A DNA stretch of 36,886 bases from CALBTQ01 sp036725605. GTDB taxonomy: Bacteria > Lernaellota > Lernaellaia > Lernaellales > Lernaellaceae. Every line of letters begins with the position of its first letter. Positions within the stretch are counted from its first letter, which is position 1. A model generated the notes under the pieces. It made no database searches. It saw only the letters and a list, made by a program, of their open reading frames with translations, and was not told where the DNA came from. The DNA lies in assembly GCA_036725605.1 (NCBI GenBank), contig DAIMDW010000041.1:1-36886 (forward strand), given 5' to 3'. Position numbers and translations under genes: made by a program. Below, one piece after another: positions 25,052-32,952 of this stretch.

Positions 25052-25750
25052 TCAGCGGCGCAGCAGCCGGTCGAGATTTTTTTGGATCCACTCGTTGGTT
25101 TTTTCATGACGGGGGTGCGCCTGTTCGGCCTGCCGGAAAGCACGACCGTGCAGCACGCGCCGATCGCCGGCTTGCCGCGGACGAAACAGCCAATGCAGCA
25201 TTTCGTGGTAGATCAGCGTTTCCATCACGTACTGCGGCACCCAGTCGGCGTCGAGCACCGGGTGGATGCGGATGACGTTGGTTTGCGCGTCGTAGCTGCC
25301 CAGGCGGATCGACGTTTTGCTGCGTCGGCGCCGGGTGCGATTGCCGTTTTGCCCCCAGGTGATCACCGCGTCGCAGGAACGCTTGAAGTACCTGGCGTTC
25401 ACCTGGTCGAACATCTCCCGCAGATCGAAAAATTGTCCTTTGGTTTTGGCGGGCAGGTCATGGCCGTTTTTGGCCGGCGCTTCGTCGATAAGGTCGGTAT
25501 GGTCAATGATGAACTGGTTGATCAATTCGCGGTTACGCTTGTTCGGGCGGCGGCAGAACGAGGCCAGCGTACGTAAAAACGGCCCTTCCGCCAGCAGGAA
25601 CATGTGGTGCAGGCGGATCGTCACGCGCTCGGCTTCCCACGAGCAGGAGATCATGCTGCTGCGGTTGTTGTTGACGATCAGCTTGACCGTCACGCCCAGA
25701 CGCTCTTCCAACTCGCGATGCAACCGCTGTGCTTGTTCCGTTCGATTCAT
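25052..25750 (-). CDS. SprT-like zinc metalloprotein
   Basis: 232 residues, no signal peptide. The core is the zincin motif YHEMLHWLF (HExxH) preceded by the SprT/YgjP-like region FDQVNARYFKR...ITWGQ...KTSIRLGSYDAQTNVIRIHPVLD. The third ligand is likely the later HGRAFRQAE His. SprT-family proteins are metalloproteases; the eukaryotic Spartan branch cuts DNA-protein crosslinks, while bacterial roles are mostly unknown. The N-terminal 100 residues are less typical. It lies between gspN and tRNA-His on the same strand. No clear promoter is seen; a TATAGC at about 25802-25807 is the best -10 candidate. Confidence 0.85.
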   Translation of the reverse strand: MNRTEQAQRLHRELEERLGVTVKLIVNNNRSSMISCSWEAERVTIRLHHMFLLAEGPFLRTLASFCRRPNKRNRELINQFIIDHTDLIDEAPAKNGHDLPAKTKGQFFDLREMFDQVNARYFKRSCDAVITWGQNGNRTRRRRSKTSIRLGSYDAQTNVIRIHPVLDADWVPQYVMETLIYHEMLHWLFRPRQAGDRRVLHGRAFRQAEQAHPRHEKTNEWIQKNLDRLLRR

Positions 25751-25836
25751 CCGCGCAACCTTGCCATGAGAGGGCGTCGGCCGACAAGGGGCAAAATGGC
25801 TATGCTATAGAATGGTAATAACTTGAGAAACGAGGG

Positions 25837-26733
25837 TCAGGGCTTGGCGTTCGGATTTTTCAACGTGCCTTTGAGCGGAATCTGATAGAAGCCGTTGGCG
25901 TCGGGTTCCTTGAGGGTCATCATGATGATGCCCAGCGCGTCTTCCATTGCCTCGGACGGTTTGATTTTGAGCGTCAGGAACATGCGGCTGGACATCAGGT
26001 CCTCGCGGGTGGTCACGCGTCCGGTCAGACCGACTTCGAGGTTGTCGCCCTTGAGCGTGAAATCCTTGACCGTCAGGTTCTGCCGCTTGAGTTCGAAGGA
26101 CATTTTGCCCGGTTCGAAGGCGATGGGCGGCAGTTCCTTTTCCAGAATTTTGATGTTCTTCGCCTTCAGGTTGTCCAGGTTGATGTTCAGCGCGCCTTCG
26201 TTCAGGCGGCGGTTGATGCGGTTGACGTGCGCTTCGAAGTTGCCGCTGAGCACGCCCTCCAGGTCCATCTGCCCGACTTTGCGCACCAGGTCGCGCGTTT
26301 GGTACTTGGCCAGCTTGAGCCCCGAGAAGTTCATCGCCACGTCGACCAACTGCCCGCGTTTGCACACCGAACCGGCGATGCCGCCGTCGTAGGTGTACAC
26401 GTCGAAATCGACCCACAAGCGGCCGCGCAGCAATTGCAGCAACCGCAGGCGCATGCGCGCCTCGTCGAGGCTGAACAACACTTGGTTGGGCGTTTCGGCA
26501 TGGGCCAGTTTCAGCCCTTTGATCTGAAAGCCGCTGAGGCGGAAGGTCGAGATTTCGTCGATATTCACCGCCAGGTTGCCCTGGGCTTCGATTTTGTTGA
26601 TCAACGTGTCGCGAATGGCGTCAAAGGGGAAGGTCAGATAGAGGAAGAGGAAAAACAGCGCCATGAACAGGGCGCCATAGCCCATCAGCTTTTTCCATTC
26701 GGTGGTGCGAAGCCAGTTGGTCAGTTTGCGCAT
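25837..26733 (-). CDS. GspN-like type II secretion/AsmA-type membrane protein
   Basis: 298 residues from ATG 26733, which has GGAGG four bases upstream; ATG 26799 would add 22 unlikely residues. One N-terminal TM (about 18-36), then a periplasmic beta-rich domain: FPFDAIRDTLINKIEAQGNLAVNIDEIS, LSGFQIKGLKL, LEGVLSGNFEAHVNRINRRLNEGALNINLDNL, and GTLKNPNAKP at the end. The pattern fits GspN proteins, related to AsmA-type proteins, which in deltaproteobacteria often accompany type II secretion genes. No other secretion gene is in the window. The role here is therefore uncertain; a lipid- or envelope-related function is also possible. Confidence 0.7.
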   Translation of the reverse strand: MRKLTNWLRTTEWKKLMGYGALFMALFFLFLYLTFPFDAIRDTLINKIEAQGNLAVNIDEISTFRLSGFQIKGLKLAHAETPNQVLFSLDEARMRLRLLQLLRGRLWVDFDVYTYDGGIAGSVCKRGQLVDVAMNFSGLKLAKYQTRDLVRKVGQMDLEGVLSGNFEAHVNRINRRLNEGALNINLDNLKAKNIKILEKELPPIAFEPGKMSFELKRQNLTVKDFTLKGDNLEVGLTGRVTTREDLMSSRMFLTLKIKPSEAMEDALGIIMMTLKEPDANGFYQIPLKGTLKNPNAKP

Positions 26734-26985
26734 TCTTCCTCCACTATCGATCCCGCGCGTTCTACCATGTCCCAACGACGACCGCAACCTGCCGGACAAA
26801 CCTCAGCCCGTCGCCGTCGGCCTTATGCAGACACGGGATATCCATTTAAGGTTGAAGGATTGCCTCGTTTTTTTCAACCGGCAGGACCGGCCGGACAAAA
26901 CTTGCGTCTCGTGCCGCGAACCGCTTGAAAAATTTTGAGAAATAAATCAATCATGCGCTGGAGATCAGGGTGGAGTAACGATTCA

Positions 26986-28428
26986 GTGCTGTTCAACTCG
27001 AAAGAATTTCTTATTTTCTTTCCGCTGGTGGTGTTGCTGTATTACGCCTTGCCGCCGCGCCGGCGCTGGTGGCTGCTGTTGCCGGCCAGCTATGCGTTTT
27101 ACATGTCCTGGCGGCCGACCTACCTGGCGCTGATTTTGCTGTCGACGACGATCGTATATTTCGTCGGCCGTGCGATGGCCGCCACCGATAGCCAAACGCG
27201 GCGCAAAACGCTGTTGATCCTCAGCCTGGTCGGCAACCTCGGCCTGCTGTTCGCTTTCAAGTACTTCAACTTTTTCAACGACAACCTCGGCGCGCTGCTC
27301 GACGGTCTGGGCCTCGGCTACGCCTACGCCGGATTGAGCGTCGCGTTGCCGGTGGGCATTTCCTTTTATACGTTCCAAGCGTTGGGCTACAACATCGACG
27401 TCTATCGCGGCGAGGTGCAAGCGGAAAAACGCTTCGGCAAGCTGGCATTGTTCGTCGCGTTTTTCCCGCAGTTGGTCGCCGGGCCGATCGAACGCACGAA
27501 ACGCTTGCTGCCGCAGTTCGATCGGATTGTCCGTTTCGATCAGGCACAGGTGCTCGACGGTCTGAAGCTGATGACCTGGGGTCTGTTTAAAAAGGTCGTC
27601 GTCGCCGACCGGCTGGCGATGTTCGTCAACGCGGTGTTTGCCGACCCGGCCGCCGGCGACAGCCTGCAATTGCTGGCCGCCGCGTATTTCTTCAGCTTTC
27701 AGATCTACTGCGATTTTTCGGGCTACACCGATATCGCCCGGGGTGCGGCGCGCGTGTTGGGCTTCGAGTTGACCCTCAATTTCCGCCGGCCGTTTCACGC
27801 CGATTCCATCCGCGATTTCTGGCGGCGCTGGCACATTACGTTGTCCACCTGGTTTCGCGATTACCTTTACATCCCGTTGGGCGGCGGACGCGTGCGGGCG
27901 CGGCGGCTGTACTTCAACCTGGCGGTCGTGTTTCTCCTCAGCGGTTTGTGGCACGGCGCGGCGTGGACCTTCGTGGTCTGGGGCGCGTTGCACGGGACGC
28001 TGCTGATCGTCTCGCACCTGAGTTCCGGGTGGCGGCAACGCCTTGTCGAAAAGGTCGGTCTCATGCGCCGCCCGTTGCTGCATCGCTGGTGGCGAATTTT
28101 CGTGACCTTTCACCTGGTCGTCGGGGCGTTCGTCGTTTTCCGCGCGGCGAGCCTCGCCGACGCTTGGCGCGTTTTCGCCGGCATCGGTCGCCTGCAACTT
28201 TCCCCCGGCTCGCTGAATGCGGTGGTCGGTAGCTGGAATTTCCTCCTGGCGATTTTCTGGGTGATCGCGTTGGAGATCGTCGAGACGCTACACGATCGTT
28301 TCGACCTGCGCCGCGTGCTCGCCCGGCGTGGCGTGGTCGTGCGCTACCTGGCGTATCTGGCGCTGGTGCTGGTGATTTTGTTGTTCGGCGTGTTTGAGGA
28401 AGTGGAATTCATCTACTTCCAATTTTAA
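26986..28428 (+). CDS. MBOAT-family O-acyltransferase (AlgI-like)
   Basis: 480 residues from the GTG at 26986 (GGTGGAG about ten bases upstream), giving the usual start VLFNSKEFLIFF; upstream ATG codons have no ribosome-binding site. There are about ten TM helices. Family motifs: LPVGISFYTFQALGYNIDVYRG, FFPQLVAGPIER, YCDFSGYTDIARG, NFRRPFHADSIRDFWRRWHITLSTWFRDYLYIPLGG, and LWHGAAWTFVVWGALHG with the invariant His. These enzymes move acetyl or other acyl groups across the inner membrane to modify polysaccharides or other surface molecules. It is in operon with the SGNH-type partner eight bases downstream. The acceptor is unknown. Confidence 0.92.
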   Translation: MLFNSKEFLIFFPLVVLLYYALPPRRRWWLLLPASYAFYMSWRPTYLALILLSTTIVYFVGRAMAATDSQTRRKTLLILSLVGNLGLLFAFKYFNFFNDNLGALLDGLGLGYAYAGLSVALPVGISFYTFQALGYNIDVYRGEVQAEKRFGKLALFVAFFPQLVAGPIERTKRLLPQFDRIVRFDQAQVLDGLKLMTWGLFKKVVVADRLAMFVNAVFADPAAGDSLQLLAAAYFFSFQIYCDFSGYTDIARGAARVLGFELTLNFRRPFHADSIRDFWRRWHITLSTWFRDYLYIPLGGGRVRARRLYFNLAVVFLLSGLWHGAAWTFVVWGALHGTLLIVSHLSSGWRQRLVEKVGLMRRPLLHRWWRIFVTFHLVVGAFVVFRAASLADAWRVFAGIGRLQLSPGSLNAVVGSWNFLLAIFWVIALEIVETLHDRFDLRRVLARRGVVVRYLAYLALVLVILLFGVFEEVEFIYFQF

Positions 28429-28436
28429 GGGATGCG

Positions 28437-29432
28437 ATGAAGCGTTTTGTCGTCAAATTCTCCGCTTTCCTGCTGTTGCTGGCCGCGGCGCTGGCGCTGC
28501 TGGAGATCAACGCGCGCGTTATGTATCCCGATCCCGAACGCGGCGTGCTCGGGCAAAAGAAGCGATACCTGCGCGAACAACGCGAGCGGGTGGAGATTCT
28601 GGTGCTCGGCAATTCGCATTCGGAATGCAGCATCGATCCGGCGTTCCTGCCGCGAACCGGCTTCAACCTATCGATGCCCGGCATCGATTTGCGCACCAAC
28701 CATTACCTGTTGAACTACTGGATCGACGATCTGCCGCGCCTGGACACGCTGCTGATCGAGTTGTCGTTCTTTACCTTTTCCTTCGACGTCGCCGAAATGC
28801 GTCCCTATTTCACCAAGGATTTCCTGCTGCAATTCGGCGTCCGTCCGCCGGCGAACAAGTGGTTCACCCTGCCGGTCGATCTGCTCAGCTATTCGTCGGC
28901 CTTCTGGCTCAAGCACGACCAATTCGTACACGATCTGGTGCGGCGGCAGCGCATCACGCTGTTTCATCGCCTAATCGGCAATCGCGCCCCGGCCGATCCG
29001 GACATGCCGCGCTTCGTGTTTCAGGAAAACGGCTATCGTTGGTCGGCGCGTATCCGCAGCGCCCGCGAGCGTCGCAAGTGGGCCAGGCCCAAAGCGGAAG
29101 AGACCATGCGTTATCAGCGCGAGAAAAAGTTCATTGCCGCAAACATGGCTCATCTGACCGCGATCGTCGAGACCGCACGCGCCCGAAATGTGACGCCGGT
29201 GCTCTTTTCCTCGCCTCTGACCGAGGAATATCTGGAATTTTACGACGATATGCTGAAGCGGGAATTTTATGATCTGCTATATGAATTTCTTACAAAAAAT
29301 CCCGATGTGCGCTATTTCGACCTGATCCGCGCCGCGTTCATCACCCCGGCCAACTTTCGCGATGCCGACCACTTGAATGCTTCGGGCGGTCAGGCGGTCA
29401 CCCAATACCTGGTCGAACAGTTGTGGCGTTGA
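28437..29432 (+). CDS. Membrane-anchored SGNH-like partner of MBOAT acyltransferase
   Basis: 331 residues. One N-terminal TM (about 5-24) puts the rest outside the cytoplasm. VLGNSHSECSID carries the block I nucleophile-type Ser (S60), and DADHLNASGG near the C-terminus carries the Asp-x-x-His pair (D309, H312), as in SGNH hydrolases/acetyltransferases of the AlgJ/AlgX and DltD kind. Such proteins take the acyl group exported by the MBOAT protein and place it on the final acceptor. AAGGG lies six bases before the ATG. The gap to the MBOAT gene is eight bases. The acceptor polymer is not identifiable. Confidence 0.8.
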   Translation: MKRFVVKFSAFLLLLAAALALLEINARVMYPDPERGVLGQKKRYLREQRERVEILVLGNSHSECSIDPAFLPRTGFNLSMPGIDLRTNHYLLNYWIDDLPRLDTLLIELSFFTFSFDVAEMRPYFTKDFLLQFGVRPPANKWFTLPVDLLSYSSAFWLKHDQFVHDLVRRQRITLFHRLIGNRAPADPDMPRFVFQENGYRWSARIRSARERRKWARPKAEETMRYQREKKFIAANMAHLTAIVETARARNVTPVLFSSPLTEEYLEFYDDMLKREFYDLLYEFLTKNPDVRYFDLIRAAFITPANFRDADHLNASGGQAVTQYLVEQLWR

Positions 29433-29444
29433 TCGTCAGGGGGA

Positions 29445-29891
29445 TCAATCGGGAGCAACGGGCTGCTTGCATTTCCCGCAACGCGGAAAACCGCGATACA
29501 AAGGGGCGCCGCATGATGGACATTTATACCGTTCGATCTCCGCTTCCAGCCATTTTTCGGTTCCCAGTGCGCGGCGTTGAGGAACTGTACGCAGAATGAC
29601 CCGTTTTCCGATTTCTATCGGGAAATTTTCGATGTGTTCGCAGGGAAAGTCGTCGCATTCATGGCAACCGTTCAGGTTGCGCTCCGCCGTGCAGGATAAT
29701 ATCGGGCAGACGCGACAGTAAATGAACACATTATCCGATTTGCATCCCTCGCAGACGATTTGATCGCTGGGCACGCCGTAAAATCGGCTTAGTTTTTCGA
29801 TTAGTTTGGTGTTGTTGTCACGATAAGCGGCTTGGATTGAGCAAACACCGCAAAATAATCCGCATGGGGGGAGCAGTTTCTCGTCAACCAT
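29445..29891 (-). CDS. DUF3795-like cysteine-rich protein
   Basis: 148 residues from ATG 29891 (AAGGGC eight bases upstream); ATG 29924 would add 11 residues. It has the DUF3795 layout: LPPCGLFCGVCSIQAAYRD, CEGCKS, YCRVCPILSCTAERNLNGCHECDDFPC. A C-terminal zinc ribbon follows (YKCPSCGAPLYRGFPRCGKCK). The clustered cysteines suggest metal or Fe-S binding; the family function is unknown. It converges on the SGNH gene 12 bases away. It diverges from comM. Confidence 0.8.
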   Translation of the reverse strand: MVDEKLLPPCGLFCGVCSIQAAYRDNNTKLIEKLSRFYGVPSDQIVCEGCKSDNVFIYCRVCPILSCTAERNLNGCHECDDFPCEHIENFPIEIGKRVILRTVPQRRALGTEKWLEAEIERYKCPSCGAPLYRGFPRCGKCKQPVAPD

Positions 29892-29998
29892 GATGAACGC
29901 CCTTATAAAAGGTATTGTGGTCAATTGAACTATACATCATTGATTTGCCGGATAATAGAAGGCGGTTGTATTCGGCCCATTCCATTTTCCCATTCCAA

Positions 29999-30035
29999 CT
30001 CCGAAAATCGAACACTCGCTCCGGAAATCGAACAC
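29999..30035. repeat. Two 17-bp direct repeats upstream of comM
   Basis: CTCCGAAAATCGAACAC (29999-30015) and CTCCGGAAATCGAACAC (30019-30035), one mismatch, 20-base period. They lie about 90-125 bases before the predicted comM transcription start, the usual place for activator sites of sigma-54 promoters. Alternatively, repeated motifs like these occur at the ends of IS21-type elements, so this could be an IS remnant. I cannot decide between the two. Confidence 0.6.
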
Positions 30036-30095
30036 CTGCCTGATGCTGGTATATGTTAACTAGTTGATATTCCAATAAAAATAATCTTTCCGCCC

Positions 30096-30112
30096 TTGGC
30101 ATCCCCCTTGCT
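30096..30112 (+). promoter_or_regulatory. Sigma-54-type promoter of comM
   Basis: TTGGCATCCCCCTTGCT matches the -24/-12 consensus TGGCAC-N5-TTGC at all but one position, with GG (30098-30099) and GC (30110-30111) separated by exactly ten bases. The start would be near 30123, giving a leader of only about 16 bases that contains the GCAAGGAGG ribosome-binding site. Confidence 0.7.
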
Positions 30113-30138
30113 CTAGTTAATGGGCAAGGAGGCAGCGC

Positions 30139-31221
30139 ATGTTGGGCAAAACGATATCCGGAGCGACCGCGGGTGTGGAGGCTTTCGCCGTCGAGGTGGA
30201 AGCGCACTCCGGTCGCGGTTTGCCCAAGCTGCGCCTGGTCGGCCTTCCCGACGGCGCCGTGCGCGAAAGCCGGGAGCGCGTGCGCTCGGCGTTGTCCAGC
30301 AGCGGCTTTCATTGCCTGCGCCATCGCACGGTGGTCAATCTGGCCCCGGCCGATCGCCGCAAGGAAGGCGCGGCGCTGGATCTGCCGATCGCCGTGGCGC
30401 TCATGCAGGCGTATGAGTTGATCCCCAAATTGCGCACCATGGGCCATGCGATGCTCGGCGAATTGGGCCTGGACGGCTCGATCAAGCCGGTGCCCGGCGC
30501 GTTGGTTGTCGCCAGTCACCTCAAGCAGATGGGCTTCGAGGGCTTGCTCGTCGCGCGGGAAAACGTGAAAGAAGCCGCTTCGATCGAAGGGTTGGAGGTG
30601 CGCGGCTTTTCGCACCTGGTCGATGTCGTCGGCTGGCTGCGCGGCGAAAAGAAATTCGATCCCGCGCCGACCACGCCGGTGACCGCCGAACTGTCACGCG
30701 GCGACGAGGATCTCGACGAGGTCTGCGGCCAGGAACATGCCAAGCGGGCCTTGGAAATTGCCGCCGCCGGCGGGCACAACGTTCTGCTGATTGGCCCTCC
30801 CGGTTCCGGCAAAACGATGCTCGCCCGGCGGCTACCGACGCTTTTGCCGGCGATGACCACCGGCGAAATTCTTGAAACGAGCAAAATTTACAGCGTCGCC
30901 GGTCGCCTCAATGGATCGGGCCTGATGATGCGGCGACCCTATTGCGCGCCGCACCATGGGGCCAGCGATGCCGGGTTGATCGGCGGCGGGATCGTGCCGC
31001 GGCCGGGGCAGGTGAGCCTGGCGCACAACGGCGTATTGTTCATGGACGAAATGCCCGAGTTTCGGCGCGACGTATTGGAAATGTTGCGCCAACCATTGGA
31101 GGACGGCACGATCACCATCAGCCGCGCCGCGATGACCGCCAATTTTCCGGCCGATTTCATTCTGGTGGCGGCGATGAATCCGTGCCTCACCGAAGGGCAG
31201 CGACAGGGTTTTGCGCAGTGA
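30139..31221 (+). pseudogene. comM: ComM/YifB-type Mg-chelatase-like ATPase, 3'-truncated
   Basis: 360 residues against about 500 in the family. The N-terminal ChlI-like domain is intact (MLGKTISGATAGVEAFAVEVE, VGLPDGAVRESRERVRSAL, VNLAPADRRKEGAALDLPIA). So is much of the AAA+ domain: Walker A GPPGSGKT (219-226), PYCAPHHGASDAGLIGGG, and Walker B VLFMDEMPEF. The family sequence reads on as AAMNPCPCG, but here it is AAMNPC then 11 unrelated residues and a stop, so homology ends at about 31185. The rest of the AAA+ region and the Mg-chelatase C-terminal domain are missing. ComM homologues are branch-migration helicases used in natural transformation. The break coincides with the start of AT-richer DNA. 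Confidence 0.85.
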
Positions 31222-31532
31222 GCATCCCACACATCTATGCGTTATTACGCTGGTTTTCTGGCTTGATTCTTCCATTGCGTGTACAACGCATGGTCAGAAG
31301 AACTAATTATCCGATGTCCAGCTACAAATGGTCGAAATTCGGGTGGGCAAGAAATAGCGACATCGGGGAAAAAAATTTGGCATCAATCGGTTGTCGAGGG
31401 ACAAGCCGTCTGGTACGCGTTTTAAAACTGATCAGAGAGCGTCGATTCTCGGAACATTTGCCTTGCAGCGAGGCTTTTCTTGTGATTAAATAAAGCCGTG
31501 CGATTTTCGACAAGTAATTCAGGAGTTAAGGC
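31222..31532. other. AT-richer junction region without a recognised gene
   Basis: 311 bases between the broken comM and the cassette. Small frames exist on both strands (for example minus 31513-31322), but none has a ribosome-binding site or similarity. Base composition shifts clearly from the GC-rich upstream. An imperfect inverted repeat TGCCTCAC / GTGAGCA (31183-31190 and 31218-31224) surrounds the break. I see no integrase, transposase or tRNA fragment. Confidence 0.5.
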
Positions 31533-32615
31533 ATGAGGGATGCGTTTGCAACAACCCTGCTTGTTGCGCTGTTTTTCTATTGTTTTGCGGTGCTCGTCTC
31601 ATTAATTGTTCCCAAGAAAATGCTTTGGGGAGACCCACAAACGCGTACCAGATTGCGGGCTTTGAAATTTTACGGCGGCACTTGGCTCGGGCTTTTTATT
31701 CTCCTTCTAATCGTCATTCCAAAAGACACTCAAACCCCAAAGGGCTCCAACGACGTCAAACCAGCGCAGGTGAGCGTTCAGGCAGAGGGTGCGCCATCGG
31801 TTTCTGGTCAGGAAAAAACTCCATCGACGCCGGAGCCAATACCCGTAGCGACACCAGAACCAACCCCAGAGCCAATTCCCTTTACCAAAGAAGTTCTGCT
31901 GGAGATCGAAACCAAGGTCGAGGGGAAAAAGGCAACTGTTTTTGGCAGGACAAATCTCCCTGACGGCGTAGACCTTTCGGTATCGGTAGACGATAAAACA
32001 CCTGGTATTTTTATTGGTCAATCCCATGCCACAGTCCGGAACGGACAGTTCTCCGCTGGACCTTTTGGACCGGATGCTGGGCTCCCAGATGGGATTTACA
32101 TTGCAGAAATCGTCATGCCAGTTCCATCGGTCCAGTCGGATGCAGTTAGAGAAATTATTGGGCAAAAAGGTGAGAAGCTCGCCGGAAAACTCGTTTCCAA
32201 AGACTCCATATTGGGCGAAATCTACCTCGAAAAACAGGTGGAGTTCTTTGTAGGGCTCGATAGGGAGTCTGCCAAAATTATTCAGGCGGAAAGAAACGCC
32301 GAGTTAAAAAAAGAGGCTTCATACATTTATTCGGAGCTTAACCGACTTGTCCGAGAAGGCAGAGCGATGGATCGCTTGCGTCGCTCCGAGGACAATCTAG
32401 AATTGTTGCGGCAGTGTGGGAACAAGATGCGTGAATTGAAGCCGGTGGCTGAAGAAATACGCACTCGAGCCGAAGCGTTGCCCCGTAAATACTTTAGTCT
32501 TGGAGTCGCTTCGATCAATATTACTCTATGCGTAACCTGTTCACGTGGTCTTGCAATGGATAATTGTCAGATGGCTGCAGAAGCCCTCTCCGAAGCTAAG
32601 AAAGAAATGAGATGA
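31533..32615 (+). CDS. Two-TM membrane protein with beta domain and helical C-terminus
   Basis: 360 residues; AGGAG seven bases before the ATG. Two TM helices lie at about 5-27 and 48-62. A Pro/Thr/Glu linker (about 66-116, TPEPIPVATPEPTPEPIP) leads to a beta-rich domain (about 118-225, EVLLEIETKVEGKKATVFGRTNLPDG). Charged helices that may form a coiled coil follow (about 240-320), then a small Cys-containing end (LCVTCSRGLAMDNC). No family is recognised. Codon use is more AT-rich than in the upstream genes. Its stop overlaps the ATG of the YidD-like gene (ATGA), so the two are translationally coupled. Confidence 0.7.
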   Translation: MRDAFATTLLVALFFYCFAVLVSLIVPKKMLWGDPQTRTRLRALKFYGGTWLGLFILLLIVIPKDTQTPKGSNDVKPAQVSVQAEGAPSVSGQEKTPSTPEPIPVATPEPTPEPIPFTKEVLLEIETKVEGKKATVFGRTNLPDGVDLSVSVDDKTPGIFIGQSHATVRNGQFSAGPFGPDAGLPDGIYIAEIVMPVPSVQSDAVREIIGQKGEKLAGKLVSKDSILGEIYLEKQVEFFVGLDRESAKIIQAERNAELKKEASYIYSELNRLVREGRAMDRLRRSEDNLELLRQCGNKMRELKPVAEEIRTRAEALPRKYFSLGVASINITLCVTCSRGLAMDNCQMAAEALSEAKKEMR

Positions 32616-32935
32616 AAGTGGCTTCTTCCTCGGCCACAGGGAGCGAAATATTAGGGCATGAGCCACAGTTCACATCGGTTTCTACTGCCGGAAAGATTCA
32701 TGCGATTCTGAGGAGCTTATCCGTCAGAACGGCCATTCGGTCAATTAGACTCTACAAAGTTTTCATTTCTCCAAGCCTTTCAAAATCAATTACCTGCCGG
32801 TTCCATCCAACATGCTCGGAATATGCAGTTCTCGCATTCAAGAAATATGGATTTCGTCAGGGGATATTGATGTCTTACGGAAGAATTCGTCGGTGTCGCC
32901 CGGATAACAATAGCAGTTGTATAGATTTTCCTTGA
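32612..32935 (+). CDS. YidD-domain protein with N-terminal extension
   Basis: 107 residues. From about residue 44 it matches YidD (membrane protein insertion efficiency factor): IRLYKVFISPSLSKSITCRFHPTCSEYAVLAFKKYGFRQGILMSYGRIRRCRP, including the conserved CRF.PTCSEYA and RC. The first 43 residues are an extra segment of unknown role. Housekeeping yidD lies in the rpmH-rnpA-yidD-yidC cluster; none of those genes is here, so this is probably a second, accessory copy. It overlaps the two-TM gene by four bases and precedes the zinc-ribbon gene by 17, within one operon. Confidence 0.85.
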   Translation: MKVASSSATGSEILGHEPQFTSVSTAGKIHAILRSLSVRTAIRSIRLYKVFISPSLSKSITCRFHPTCSEYAVLAFKKYGFRQGILMSYGRIRRCRPDNNSSCIDFP

Positions 32936-32952
32936 GTTAAGGAGACTGATTG

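Noticed and set aside
29430..29450. Terminator between the SGNH gene and the DUF3795-like gene
   Set aside because: TTGATC/GATCAA can pair, but the stem is only six bases and no T run follows.
31369..31390. Second sigma-54 promoter (TTTGGCATCAATCGGTTGTC)
   Set aside because: The -24-like TGGCAT is present, but no GC pair stands at the required ten-base distance.
31322..31513. 63-codon minus-strand frame before the cassette
   Set aside because: Starts with TTG without a ribosome-binding site and matches nothing known.
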